A stretch of 33,263 bases of DNA from Akkermansia muciniphila (lineage in GTDB: Bacteria; Verrucomicrobiota; Verrucomicrobiia; Limisphaerales; UBA9464): assembly GCA_945900455.1 (NCBI GenBank), contig CAMDJH010000038.1, forward strand, positions 1-33,263, written 5' to 3'. Below, one piece after another: positions 1 to 8,741 of this stretch. Under the pieces are notes generated by a model. That model had not been told where the DNA came from and searched no databases. It saw only the letters and a program-made list of their open reading frames with translations. Made by a program: the position numbers and the translations under genes. How positions within the stretch are numbered: the stretch's first letter is position 1; every line of letters begins with the position of its first letter.

Positions 1-311
1 AATACCGGATGATCTTGTTCGTGGCGGCGGGTTCGGCCAACCGAAGCGACAAAGCGGTGCTGGATCCGCAGACCATCCGGGCGGAATTGGCCCGAGGGGG
101 AGAGTTGAGTTTAGGCCAGGTATTGCGTCTGCGAGTGCGACATATGACGGATGGAATGGTTCTGGGTTCGAAGGATTTTGTAAATGAGATGTTCACTCGT
201 CACCGGGACCGATTCAGTGCGCGTCGAAAAGACGGAGCCCGTCCAATTCGGGGCGTACCGTTACCGGGGATTTGCGTGATGCGGGATCTGCCAGTGGACG
301 CGATTGGATGA
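1..311 (+). pseudogene. REP-associated (RAYT/Y1 family) transposase, C-terminal part
   Basis: The reading frame is open from the first bases of the window, so the gene begins outside it. About 100 C-terminal residues are visible. The stretch RVRHMTDGMVLGSKDFV, followed by an arginine/lysine-rich RDRFSARRKDGARPIRG, is characteristic of the C-terminal region of verrucomicrobial and planctomycete REP-associated tyrosine transposases. These enzymes act on short palindromic repeats through a Y1/HUH domain, which here would lie upstream and cannot be seen. Whether the copy is intact depends on the flanking sequence. A decayed integrase fragment lies about 220 bp downstream, so this end of the window is a mobile-element scar. 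Family assignment is by recognised motif. Confidence 0.72.
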
Positions 312-489
312 CGGTGGAAAACCTATATGATTTCCACCCAGAATCAAACCTGGTTCACGAGGTCCGCTCCAGTACTCGAGGGCATTCCTCGTACTTCGAG
401 TTGGGGAACGCCATTGGTGGACGCAGGATTTCCTCACTTGAATCTCAAAAAGACAACGACCTACCGAGTCTTATTGAAATAGTTAACCT

Positions 490-511
490 GTCACTTTATC
501 GTCACTTTATC
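490..511. repeat. Tandem 11-bp direct repeat (two units)
   Basis: The unit gtcactttatc occurs twice back to back. It lies between the transposase tail and the integrase remnant. A comparable two-unit tandem repeat of different sequence sits beside the other integrase/RAYT remnant pair at 16512-16548. The remaining bases of 312-529 show no gene I can recognise. Confidence 0.7.
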
Positions 512-529
512 CTTTTTATGAGGCGAGTT

Positions 530-672
530 TGGATGTCCCCTGCCCTTTCACCGATTCGATCCTCGGGAAACAGGATTACGTTGCCCCTGTCTTGATGATC
601 TTGCTCCGCGTGGAAATGATTCACGTAATGTTCAAGGCAATGGCGGTGAGAGCATTCTCCGAAAAGGATCCG
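530..672 (-). pseudogene. rve-type integrase/transposase remnant, C-terminal part (locus 1)
   Basis: Read on the reverse strand, 672 to 530 gives a continuous segment that starts RILFGE, continues HYVNHFHAEQDHQ and ends GNVILFPEDRIGERAGDI. This matches the end of the integrase-core transposases common in Verrucomicrobiota and Planctomycetes, whose tail contains an [14 protein letters not shown]-like motif. No start codon, catalytic core or intact 3' end is present, so it is a non-functional fragment. The DNA is also clearly similar to 16431-16509, which carries another copy of the same tail. From 673 to the next gene I see nothing recognisable. Confidence 0.7.
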
Positions 673-793
673 CTACGGGACGGTGAACGGTCGGTTAGAT
701 TCTACGAGATCAAGAGTCCTGAGCCCTGAGCCTTTCATTCGGGCTCCGGTTGCTACTCGGGCGGCGGAGATTTTTTGAAATCCTGCGTTTGCG

Positions 794-1627
794 ATGGATC
801 TTCTCCTCTTGTCAGACCCGTTCGATCCTTCAATGCACTTTGATCCATTCGATCTTATTTTCGCCGTCGCCCGCGGAATCTGCCGACGCGTTGCCGCGTC
901 GACCCAACCCTCGATCGAAGGTGCATTGGGGCTGCTCTACCCAGCGTGGTGCCAGGCATGCGACGGCAGGCACGCGCACCCCTCCGAAGGCTACGTCTGT
1001 CGAGAATGTCAGGGGAAGTTGCGCTTAGTGGCCCCTCCGTTCTGCCGCCGTTGTGGACTGCCCTATCCAGGTGCAATTAGCGATTCGTTCGACTGTGAGA
1101 ACTGTCGAGACACCCGGTTTCACTTTGAATTCGCACGGGCTGCGTCAGTGGCCAACCCGTTTCTCATGGACCTCATTCACCGCTACAAGTACCGGGATGC
1201 CCAGTGGCTGGAACCGTATTTCATCCGTGTACTGACCCGGCAGGCATCCCCTTTCCTGCTGCGAACGGAGTGGGATGTGATCGTACCGGTGCCGCTCCAT
1301 CCAATCCGCCGACGGGAGCGAGGGTTCAATCAGGCTGAACGCCTAGCCCGGCCGCTGGCACTCGCCACCGGAATTCCTTTGAACACTCAACTTGTCCGAC
1401 GAATCGAACGAACCAACACCCAAACCGCTCTCTCGCGGGTCGCCCGGACAAAAAATGTGAGAAACGCCTTTGAACGTCTCTCTGACACGAGGCTCGACGG
1501 CCTTGCTTGCGTAGTGTTTGATGACGTCTTGACGACCGGCGCCACAACAAGCGCCGTGGCAAAGATTCTAAAAAACAGCGGTGCCGCCAGGGTTTGTGTA
1601 TGGTCGCTGGCGCGAGCGGCGTACTGA
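794..1627 (+). CDS. comF: ComF family protein (phosphoribosyltransferase-like)
   Basis: The 277-residue protein has the ComF layout. An N-terminal cysteine-rich part carries four CxxC pairs (C53/C56, C69/C72, C84/C87, C101/C104), expected to bind zinc. A type I phosphoribosyltransferase domain follows, with the PRPP-binding loop VFDDVLTTGATT at residues 241-252 and the family motif VPVPLHPIRRRERGFNQAE near residues 164-182. ComF proteins are linked to natural transformation and DNA uptake in competent bacteria, but many non-competent species have one and its role there is unclear. The start is uncertain: ATG at 794 gives a longer leader, and an in-frame ATG at 833 is also possible. It is the first gene of a closely spaced forward cluster, with accD 49 bp downstream. 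Confidence 0.9.
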   Translation: MDLLLLSDPFDPSMHFDPFDLIFAVARGICRRVAASTQPSIEGALGLLYPAWCQACDGRHAHPSEGYVCRECQGKLRLVAPPFCRRCGLPYPGAISDSFDCENCRDTRFHFEFARAASVANPFLMDLIHRYKYRDAQWLEPYFIRVLTRQASPFLLRTEWDVIVPVPLHPIRRRERGFNQAERLARPLALATGIPLNTQLVRRIERTNTQTALSRVARTKNVRNAFERLSDTRLDGLACVVFDDVLTTGATTSAVAKILKNSGAARVCVWSLARAAY

Positions 1628-1676
1628 CGTCGGAAGATCCGAAGCGGGGAACCCGAGTAAGAGATATAACGAATCC

Positions 1677-2615
1677 ATGGCTAATTCGGCACATAAACAA
1701 CGGACGGTGGTAACGGATCCGGTGGAACCTGCGGTCACACCGCCGCCCGCCACCACGGACACCGCATTCTTAAGAAAACCGAAAATGGGCGCGGGCCGGG
1801 GCAAGAAACGAGACATACCGGAGGGTCTGTGGACCAAGTGCCCCAAGTGCGACAACCTGATTTACGACAAGGAGCTCGATGCGAACCTGAAGATCTGCCC
1901 GAAGTGCGAGCATCATTTTCCCATCGGCGCCCGTGAGCGGATTCATTCACTGGTGGAAACCTGTTCGTTCGAGGAAATGGATCCAGAGATGGAAAGCGTC
2001 GACGTCCTCCGTTTCACGGGAGCTGCCTCCTACGAGGCGAAGCTGGCCGCGAACCGAAAGTCGAGCCTTCTCAAGGATGCGGTCATCACTGGGATTGGCA
2101 AGCTTGCCAATCACCGAATCGCACTCGGCGTCATGGACTTTAGTTTCCTCGGCGGATCCATGGGCAGCGTGGTTGGCGAAAAGCTGGCGCGGCTGATCGA
2201 AGCGGGCACGGACCGGAGTCTGCCGGTCATCCTATTTTCAACCAGCGGAGGAGCACGGATGTATGAAGGCATGTTCAGCCTGATGCAAATGGCCAAGACC
2301 TGCGGAGCACTCGCGTACCATGCGAAAAAGCGCCTGCCTTATATCAGCGTTCTGGTTCACCCGTGCTACGCCGGAGTCATGGCCAGTTTTGCGAGCGTCG
2401 GCGATCTGATCCTCGCTGAACCCGGCGCAATGATCGGATTTGCCGGGCCGCGTGTCATTAAGGACACCACCCAGGCCGAATTGCCCCCCGGATTCCAAAC
2501 GTCCGAGTTCCTGCGCGAACGCGGTCTCGTCGACTCCATAGTGCCCCGGAAAGAATTGAAGGAACGACTCCGCGCTTATCTCGATTTTCTCAAACAAGAT
2601 TCCGCCACTGCCTGA
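1677..2615 (+). CDS. accD: Acetyl-CoA carboxylase carboxyltransferase subunit beta
   Basis: AccD forms, with AccA, the carboxyltransferase that moves CO2 from carboxybiotin to acetyl-CoA to make malonyl-CoA, the first committed step of fatty-acid synthesis in the cytoplasm. The 312-residue product shows the bacterial four-cysteine zinc ribbon (C55, C58, C74, C77) with the same spacing as in E. coli AccD, but about 28 residues later because of an N-terminal tail. The crotonase-like core follows, with FSTSGGARMYEG and GFAGPRVI segments. The frame is open upstream to 1581 inside comF. I chose ATG 1677 because it gives a normal N-terminus clear of the upstream gene. No strong Shine-Dalgarno is seen. 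The stop is 9 bp before the next gene, which suggests co-transcription. Confidence 0.96.
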   Translation: MANSAHKQRTVVTDPVEPAVTPPPATTDTAFLRKPKMGAGRGKKRDIPEGLWTKCPKCDNLIYDKELDANLKICPKCEHHFPIGARERIHSLVETCSFEEMDPEMESVDVLRFTGAASYEAKLAANRKSSLLKDAVITGIGKLANHRIALGVMDFSFLGGSMGSVVGEKLARLIEAGTDRSLPVILFSTSGGARMYEGMFSLMQMAKTCGALAYHAKKRLPYISVLVHPCYAGVMASFASVGDLILAEPGAMIGFAGPRVIKDTTQAELPPGFQTSEFLRERGLVDSIVPRKELKERLRAYLDFLKQDSATA

Positions 2616-2624
2616 GCTGCGGCA

Positions 2625-4205
2625 ATGCATCTGCACCTCGCGGATCCCCTCCCCGGCGGCGATCTGGCCCTGGTCCTCCACGCCCACTTGCCCTGGGTGC
2701 AACATCCGGAGCATGAACATTCCGTGGAGGAACAGTGGCTTTTCGAGGCCACGGCGGAGTGCTATCTCCCACTGCTTCGTCTCATGGATGGCTGGTCCCG
2801 GGATCGCATCCCATGGCGATTGACCCTCACCCTAACCGCCACACTCGTGGCCATGCTGGACGACCGCTTGCTCCAGTCGCGCATCCGACGCTATCTCGCC
2901 CAACATGTTGGACTTTGCCAAGCCGAACAGCGCCGACTGGCGGGCGATCGACCGCGCCAGAGACTTGCCCGTTTCTACGAACAACGCTATCGCGACGGCT
3001 TAGAATCGTGGGACGCCTATCGGGCCGATCTCCCCTCTGCGTTCGACCGGCACCATCGCGACGGTCATCTCGAGATCGTGGCATCGGCCGCCACACACGC
3101 CGTCCTGCCGTTATTCGTCGATGACCCATTTGCGCTTCGCGGCCAAATTCTCACCGGAATTGCCGAGTACCATCGCCGGTTCGGCCGCAACCCCGGCGGC
3201 TTCTGGCTTCCCGAATGCGCTTACGTTCCCGAGGTTGAACCGGTCTTCGTGGAAGGACAGATTCAGTGGTTCATCGTGGAGTCGCACGGATTCAGCCAAG
3301 CTCGCCCACTTCCGCGACACGCCACCCTCGCCCCCGTTCGAACGTTCCACGGATTGACCGCATTTGCTCGTGATCCCGCTTCGGCTCGCCAGGTGTGGAG
3401 CCGATCGGACGGTTATCCCGGTGATCCCGCCTATCGGGAATTTCATACCGACCTCGCCGATGAAGTCGCGCCAGAATACTTGCGGAATTTCTCGGCTCTG
3501 CCCGACGCCCGCCTCCCGACCGGCATCAAGTACGATGCGATCACCGGCGGCACCGGCGCCAGACGCCCCTACGACCGATCCGTGGCGCTGGAACGTGTCC
3601 GCGAACATGCCCGCCATTTTCTTGATGAACGGAGGCGGATTTTTGCGGCCGCTCAACCGGCGATGGACGTGCCACCGATCGTGGTCGCAGCTTACGATGC
3701 CGAACTGTTCGGGCACTGGTGGTTTGAAGGCCCAGAGTTCCTGGATGCGGTCGTCCGTGGCTGCTGCGCACCCAATTCTTTCATTCAAATGGTCTCTCCG
3801 GGCGAATATCGTCTGCGTCGGCCTCCCACCGAAACCATCTCACCGGCGCCCTCGAGTTGGGGCAGCGGCGGCTTCTGGTCGGTCTGGTTGGATCCATCCA
3901 ACGCCCAGTACCAGCGTCCCCTCCGTCAGTTGTCCCAGCAACTCCAAGCGGCGCTCCGTCGTCCGGTCCCAGTTGAGCGGTCGCTTCTCGAAGATGCCGC
4001 CCGGGAATTATTGCTCAGCCAGGCGAGCGACTGGCCCTTTCTCATCGAGCAAAAGACCGCCCCCGAATATGCACAGAATCGCCTAAACCAGCATCTCCAG
4101 CAGGTGGCGACTCTTCTTGGAAAACAAGCAACCGGCGGCGACACACGTATCCGCCCGGTGCCATCGATTTTCGCTCAGCTCGATCCATTCCGTTGGCTCG
4201 TCTGA
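2625..4205 (+). CDS. Glycoside hydrolase family 57, 1,4-alpha-glucan branching-type enzyme
   Basis: The 526-residue protein has the GH57 (with DUF1957-type C-terminal part) architecture. The HAHLPWV segment at residues 19-25 is the first conserved GH57 region. GFWLPECAY (192-200) supplies the probable catalytic nucleophile E197, and AYDAELFGHWWFEG (356-369) the probable acid D358. Their spacing matches archaeal and bacterial GH57 branching enzymes, which make alpha-1,6 branches in glycogen-like glucans in the cytoplasm. No signal peptide is visible. GH57 amylopullulanase activity cannot be excluded by sequence reading alone, but length and motif context favour a branching enzyme. It starts 9 bp after accD and precedes ppk2 by 78 bp. 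Confidence 0.88.
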   Translation: MHLHLADPLPGGDLALVLHAHLPWVQHPEHEHSVEEQWLFEATAECYLPLLRLMDGWSRDRIPWRLTLTLTATLVAMLDDRLLQSRIRRYLAQHVGLCQAEQRRLAGDRPRQRLARFYEQRYRDGLESWDAYRADLPSAFDRHHRDGHLEIVASAATHAVLPLFVDDPFALRGQILTGIAEYHRRFGRNPGGFWLPECAYVPEVEPVFVEGQIQWFIVESHGFSQARPLPRHATLAPVRTFHGLTAFARDPASARQVWSRSDGYPGDPAYREFHTDLADEVAPEYLRNFSALPDARLPTGIKYDAITGGTGARRPYDRSVALERVREHARHFLDERRRIFAAAQPAMDVPPIVVAAYDAELFGHWWFEGPEFLDAVVRGCCAPNSFIQMVSPGEYRLRRPPTETISPAPSSWGSGGFWSVWLDPSNAQYQRPLRQLSQQLQAALRRPVPVERSLLEDAARELLLSQASDWPFLIEQKTAPEYAQNRLNQHLQQVATLLGKQATGGDTRIRPVPSIFAQLDPFRWLV

Positions 4206-4283
4206 GGTGAGCCGGCTCGATGATCGAAAAGGTCTCGTCGTTTTGAGATTCCGAAATGGATGCAAAACCGGCAGGGTGGAGCA

Positions 4284-5075
4284 ATGAAACAAGCCCTGAT
4301 CGCAAAACCCACTCTCCATCTACGCGACTTCGCACCCGACTATTGCGAAAATCTCAACAAGGTGCAAACCGTCGCAAAGACATTAAAGCTTTGCCAGCGA
4401 ATCGGAGAATTGCAGCCAAAACTCTATGCCAACGGCACCCAGGGAATCGTGATCGTGCTCCAGGGAGTCGATACAAGTGGCAAGGACGGGACCTCCCGAC
4501 GGGTATTGGAATTCGTGAATCCGTCGGGTGTCGAATTTACTGCATTCAAAATGCCGAGTGCCGAGGAGAGAGCGCACGACTTTCTATGGCGCGTGCACAA
4601 GGCACTACCGCGTCACGGAAACATTGGTGTGTGGAACCGTTCCCACTACGAAGATGTTCTGGTTGTCCGGGTTTTGAATCTCGCGGCCAGGGAAGTGTGG
4701 CAGAAGCGCTACGATCACATTAATGCGTTTGAAAAGATTTTAACCGAAAATGGCTACCGTATCTTGAAGTTCTTTCTTCACATCTCGAAGCGTGAACAGG
4801 CGGTGCGGTTGCAGGAACGGCTGGACGATCCGACGAAACAGTGGAAGTTTGCGGCGGCCGACGTGGAAATGAGGAAGCGTTGGGACGACTTCCAGCAGGC
4901 GTACGAGGACTTGTTGAATCGTTGCTCAACCCGACATGCGCCCTGGTACGTGGTGCCGGCGGACCGCAATTGGTACCGCGACTATGTCGTTGCCAGCACG
5001 GTCTGCAACGCCCTGGAATCCATGGATTTGAAATGGCCGAAACCGTCCGAGGATTTCTCGAAGATACGGTTCTGA
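4284..5075 (+). CDS. ppk2: Polyphosphate kinase 2 family protein
   Basis: PPK2 enzymes transfer phosphate between polyphosphate and nucleotides. The 263-residue single-domain protein carries the Walker A-like loop GVDTSGKDG (61-69) and the Walker B/lid region GVWNRSHYEDVLVVRV (115-130), followed by the typical ILKFFLHISKREQ segment. Single-domain members of this length usually phosphorylate AMP and/or ADP with polyphosphate, but the nucleotide preference is not readable here. Upstream in-frame ATGs exist at 4260 and, in another frame, 4256. I chose 4284 because a purine-rich AGGGTGGAG lies just before it. It is the last gene of the forward cluster and is followed by a probable terminator. Confidence 0.93.
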   Translation: MKQALIAKPTLHLRDFAPDYCENLNKVQTVAKTLKLCQRIGELQPKLYANGTQGIVIVLQGVDTSGKDGTSRRVLEFVNPSGVEFTAFKMPSAEERAHDFLWRVHKALPRHGNIGVWNRSHYEDVLVVRVLNLAAREVWQKRYDHINAFEKILTENGYRILKFFLHISKREQAVRLQERLDDPTKQWKFAAADVEMRKRWDDFQQAYEDLLNRCSTRHAPWYVVPADRNWYRDYVVASTVCNALESMDLKWPKPSEDFSKIRF

Positions 5076-5130
5076 GCTCCCGGGTTTATCCTGTGCCATC
5101 GGCATCCCTCATCGAGAAAGATATAAAGCA

Positions 5131-5172
5131 ACAGGTTCAATATCTAATTCAGTCCGTTGAACCTGTCGTTTT
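5131..5172 (+). terminator. Probable intrinsic terminator after ppk2
   Basis: A perfect 10-bp inverted repeat (acaggttcaa at 5131-5140, ttgaacctgt at 5157-5166) encloses a 16-nt loop and is followed by cg and five T residues. It lies about 55 bp after the ppk2 stop, where the forward cluster should end. The loop is longer than in a classic terminator, which keeps confidence moderate. From here to 5399 I see no gene. Confidence 0.6.
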
Positions 5173-5399
5173 TGCTTCAAAATCGAAGGCGAAAGAATCG
5201 CCGAGTCGAGTCGAACGAAAGAACGACGCTGTTTTGGCCCCCACTCGGGGTCACGGGAGGATTTCCATAATTCCACAACACCTGACTTTGATGCCGCCGC
5301 TTTTCAATCTCTTTTCTCTCGTGACGGAGAGACTAGAAAATAGCCAGACGCCCGTGGCGCGCGATCCTCGGTGCTCAGCGGATTCTGTGACCCGGTCTC

Positions 5400-6767
5400 C
5401 TACTCCGCACTGCGAATGCACCAGAGACCGCTTGTGGTTCGGATGAACAGTCGATCCCCCGCAATCGCCGGCGTCGCCATGCACATCTCGCCCAGCGAAT
5501 TCAGGCGCTCGAGTTGGTAGCGGTCGCCAGCCTTGATGACGTAGGTGTCACCGTCTTCACTCAGGCAGAACACCCGGTCGCGATAGGCCCACGGCGACGA
5601 TGTGAACCCAACGGTACCGTCGGTCTTGATACGCTGCTTCTCATAAAGCTCAGCGCCCGTCTTCGCGTCACGGGCGCTGAAGAACCCAAAATCCCACAGG
5701 ACATAGAATCGACCCTCGTAGACAAGAGCGGACGGGTTATACGGTGCCGCATTCGGTTCCATCCAGGCGATGAACTGGTTCTGACGCTCGCCGTCCTTCA
5801 AGGCAAGATCACCGGCGCCGCCGGGGCGAACGGCATACACCGGCTTGTTCGGATTCACTTTGTCGCCCACATAGCCAGCGCAGAGATAGAGCAACCCCTC
5901 CGCTTCGAATGGCGTGGGGATGGTAATCGTGGACATGCCCTTGAACCACCAGAGCAGCTTGCCATCGAGACTGTAGCTCCGCACTTGCCTGCGCCCCGGC
6001 ACGACGAGTTCAGTTCGCTGAGCGTGCCTCCAAATGTACGGCGTGGCGAAGTTTGTCGGCTCATCACGATCGATTTTCCACAATTCCGCACCCGTAAGTT
6101 TGTCGTAGGCGATCAGGTCCGATTTACCCTCGGTGTCCCGCACGATGATCAGCAGGTTGTCGTGCAATACCGGCGAGATGGAGGTACCCCAGCCGTTTTG
6201 AGTCTTTCTCGACTCGAATGTTTTGGACCAGATCACCTTACCGCCGAAGTCCACGCACCCGAGACCGGTTTGGCCGAACAGTGCGTATACCCGTTTGCCA
6301 TCCGTGACCGGAGTCTCGGAGGCGTAGGAATTCTTGACGTGGATCGAGGAGGACGGCACGCCGGCGAACAACTCGGCTTCCCAGAGCTTCTTGCCGGAGT
6401 CGCGATTCAGGCAGCTCAACAGCCAGCGATGGCGGTTTTTCGAAGGGGCGCGTTCGCCGCCGAAGTAGAGCCCTTTCTTGGGTGCTTCCTCGTCGCCGTC
6501 ACTCACGGCTGCAGTCAAAAACACCTGATCGCCCCAGATGATCGGCGATGACCAACCACGACCCAGAATCTCGACATGCCACGCAACATTCTTCTCGTGG
6601 CTCCATTCGAGAGGTAGCCTGTCCGAGAGCCCGATCCCACGGGAGTCGGCACCGCGAAACTGCGGCCAATTGTCCTGGGCCTGAAGAATCGATGACGCGC
6701 AGAAAGTGATCAGGCAAGATAGACGGCGGATGCCGGTGGAACACCCGCGCGAAAGGGCTTTGGACAT
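5400..6767 (-). CDS. Secreted PQQ-like beta-propeller repeat protein
   Basis: The 455-residue product starts with a signal-peptide-like region (basic start, hydrophobic LSCLITFCASSI, probable cut after LQA near residue 30), then DNWPQFRGADSRGIG, the usual opening of planctomycete/verrucomicrobial PQQ-like propellers. Repeats with the G-x-x-LW/IW pattern recur: SGKKLWEAEL, GGKVIWSKTF, TGAELWKIDRD and DGKLLWWFKG. Such proteins form a periplasmic or secreted beta-propeller; whether they bind pyrroloquinoline quinone is unknown, and there is no dehydrogenase cytochrome domain. A second protein of the same type lies upstream on the same strand, about 250 bp away. No clear ribosome-binding site precedes the start. 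Confidence 0.85.
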   Translation of the reverse strand: MSKALSRGCSTGIRRLSCLITFCASSILQAQDNWPQFRGADSRGIGLSDRLPLEWSHEKNVAWHVEILGRGWSSPIIWGDQVFLTAAVSDGDEEAPKKGLYFGGERAPSKNRHRWLLSCLNRDSGKKLWEAELFAGVPSSSIHVKNSYASETPVTDGKRVYALFGQTGLGCVDFGGKVIWSKTFESRKTQNGWGTSISPVLHDNLLIIVRDTEGKSDLIAYDKLTGAELWKIDRDEPTNFATPYIWRHAQRTELVVPGRRQVRSYSLDGKLLWWFKGMSTITIPTPFEAEGLLYLCAGYVGDKVNPNKPVYAVRPGGAGDLALKDGERQNQFIAWMEPNAAPYNPSALVYEGRFYVLWDFGFFSARDAKTGAELYEKQRIKTDGTVGFTSSPWAYRDRVFCLSEDGDTYVIKAGDRYQLERLNSLGEMCMATPAIAGDRLFIRTTSGLWCIRSAE

Positions 6768-7016
6768 AGGTGACGACTACTAAAGAAAGTAGGGGCTGGC
6801 AAGAGGATCGGTCTTGGGTGGCAAATAAAAACCTTCCGGACTTTCAGAATCCTCCAGCCTACCTCTGCCCCGTGTCGATGCCTGGATCGGGCTCTTCTCG
6901 ACCCGGTCCATGCGGTCGAATTCGCCCGCAATGGCGCGAAGCCACCCCTCGCCGGGCGGGATTCGTTGGTGCCGAGTAACCGAGGCTTGGCGCCTATGGC
7001 ATCGGGCCACGGCTCC

Positions 7017-8360
7017 TCATTCCGCGGCGAGCGACACGCAAACAATCTCCTTGTCATTGCGTGCGTAGATGGATCGGTTCGCGAAGGCGGGGTGTGACCA
7101 GACGACAAGCCGGCCTGGATCGTTGTTGACGGGATCGAGCAGGCGCGCACGGCTAAGTTCCTCGTATTTCTCCGGCGTAAGTCTGGCGAGGATGAGGTCG
7201 CCCTGCTCGCTGAAGATAAAACTGCGGTCGCCATGTTTGACGATAAAAGCGTGACCCCAGCGCACGGACTTGCCGCTGGTCGGCGCGAAGGTTTCCCAGA
7301 GGCGCTCGCCGGTCTCCAGCTTCAGGCAGCGGAACTGCCCGTAGCTGCACGGGCTGTAGATGTAGCCACCCTCGATGAGTGGCGTGGCCATGACGCTGTG
7401 CAATCCGTCCGTGTCCATCTCGCTCACCTTCTTGCTCTGCCAGACGAGCACGGGCTGATCCGCGCCAACGCGCAACAGCAACGAGCCGTTGTAGAACGAT
7501 GTGAGGAACAACAGGTCGCCGACTTTGCGGGGACTGGGAATGCTCATGCCGGAGCGCACCGACGGCGTGAGTGGATACGTCCAGATGACCTTGCCTGTCT
7601 CCGGTTCGAGCGCGTTCACGGCCTCGGGATGCCAGAGAATGAGCTGCCGTTTGCCGCCGAATTCATAAATCATCGGCGGCGCGTAGCCCGGCTCCTTGGC
7701 GCTGAGAGCGCGCCAGATTTCTTTGCCGGTATCCTTGTCGTACGCCACGGCCACGCTGCCATTACCACCGGCAAGACAGATGAGTTTCTTGCCATCGACG
7801 AGCGGATGGCCGGCGAACCCCCACACCGGCGTCTTGATGCCGAAATCCTTTTTGAAATCGTGCGACCAGAGTGCAGTGCCCTTTATCGCGTCGAGGCAAA
7901 GGAGATTTCCTTCACTGCCAAGCGTATAGACTTTTCCGTCCGCCACCGCGGGCGTGACGCGCGGGCCGGACGCGTAGCTCACGGTGTAAGCCGAGTCATA
8001 TTCGTGCTGCCAGAGGATTCTTCCGTCGACTTCATCCAGGCAAAGGATGCGTTCATTGCCGGGAATCTCGCCGCGCGCGAAGGCGTTCGATGGATTCTTC
8101 GCGCCGGTCGCAAGCTGCCGGTCCATGACATACACGCGACCCTTCGCAACGGCCGGCCCGCTGTAGCCGCCGCCAACGGGCGTGCGCCAGCGGAAATTCA
8201 GTCCGTTCGTAGGCAGCTTCTCGACGATGCCGGTTTCGCTCCAAACCGCATCACGGTGCGGACCGAGCCATTGCGGCCAGTCCTCAGCGCGCAGAGTTAC
8301 GGCCAAAAACAAGAGTCCGCAACGCAGGACGAGATTCTTCCAGAGGAAAGCCGATTTCAT
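7017..8360 (-). CDS. Secreted PQQ-like beta-propeller repeat protein
   Basis: The 447-residue protein has a signal peptide (MKSAFLWKNLVLRCGLLFL, probable cut after LRA), then EDWPQWLGPHRDAVW, the family opening. Repeats include DGRILWQHEYD, KGTALWSHDF, TGKEIWRAL, TGKVIWTYPL and TGERLWETFAP, consistent with an eight-bladed PQQ-type fold. The frame is open to 8438, but I chose ATG 8360 because it puts the signal peptide at the N-terminus. It resembles the downstream propeller in layout but is clearly diverged in sequence, so they are paralogues rather than a recent duplication. The substrate or partner is unknown; such proteins are abundant beside DUF1501 genes, and a DUF1501 gene lies divergently at 8742. 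Confidence 0.86.
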   Translation of the reverse strand: MKSAFLWKNLVLRCGLLFLAVTLRAEDWPQWLGPHRDAVWSETGIVEKLPTNGLNFRWRTPVGGGYSGPAVAKGRVYVMDRQLATGAKNPSNAFARGEIPGNERILCLDEVDGRILWQHEYDSAYTVSYASGPRVTPAVADGKVYTLGSEGNLLCLDAIKGTALWSHDFKKDFGIKTPVWGFAGHPLVDGKKLICLAGGNGSVAVAYDKDTGKEIWRALSAKEPGYAPPMIYEFGGKRQLILWHPEAVNALEPETGKVIWTYPLTPSVRSGMSIPSPRKVGDLLFLTSFYNGSLLLRVGADQPVLVWQSKKVSEMDTDGLHSVMATPLIEGGYIYSPCSYGQFRCLKLETGERLWETFAPTSGKSVRWGHAFIVKHGDRSFIFSEQGDLILARLTPEKYEELSRARLLDPVNNDPGRLVVWSHPAFANRSIYARNDKEIVCVSLAAE

Positions 8361-8489
8361 GAATGCAGGTAGCCTGCGTCGCGCGGGGCTGGCTTGGCGA
8401 GCGGCAATTAATGGCACCCCGGTTGAGGGGTTTGTCATGACAGTCTGTGGAACTACGCTCGCTTCATAATATACCGTCGCGATCTCTAA

Positions 8490-8668
8490 ATAAAGAGGCC
8501 AGTTCTGCTACGCGACCGCGACACAAAGCTCTGCACAGCGTTCGAGGGGATCCTCCGAGCCGTCGGTATCAAGGCGGTGACATTGCCGCCGCGGAGTCCA
8601 AATCTGAACGCGCATTGCGAACGCTGGATTCGATCCGCAAAGGACGAGCTCCTTTCGAAAATGATTCT
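8490..8668 (+). pseudogene. rve-type integrase/transposase remnant, central part (locus 2)
   Basis: After an in-frame stop near 8487 the frame reads LLRDRDTKLC, an ILRAVGIKAV segment, then LPPRSPNLNAHCERWIRS and KDELLSKMILF. This is the middle of an integrase core domain: the second Asp region (RDRDTK) and the PRSPNLNAHCER segment holding the catalytic Glu. The N-terminus and the region after MILF are missing. The frame runs directly into the DUF1501 gene, so a GTG at 8577 would give a chimeric ORF, but this is a junction scar rather than a domain of that protein. It fits the same family as the fragments at 530-672 and 16304-16512. Confidence 0.75.
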
Positions 8669-8741
8669 TTTTTGTCCTTGCATCAAGGCCTCATTCGCGG
8701 CTTCTAGTGGAAAGCCAATCCAATTCCACGCCGGTCGTTTC

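Noticed and set aside
735-760. Possible gagcc/ggctc stem before comF.
   Set aside because: Only five base pairs and no T-run; not reported as a terminator.
4256-4723. Alternative forward frame over the start of ppk2.
   Set aside because: Overlaps the supported PPK2 frame and has no domain.
5310-5330. Inverted repeat tctctc-gagaga at the 3' side of the first propeller gene.
   Set aside because: Six-base stem without a T-run on the proper strand; not convincing as a terminator.
5514-6551. A 345-codon forward frame opposite the first propeller gene.
   Set aside because: No domain or start signal is seen. The reverse gene has a signal peptide and propeller repeats.
7233-8372. A 379-codon forward frame opposite the second propeller gene.
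   Set aside because: Same reason: codon-bias shadow of the reverse-strand gene, no family resemblance.
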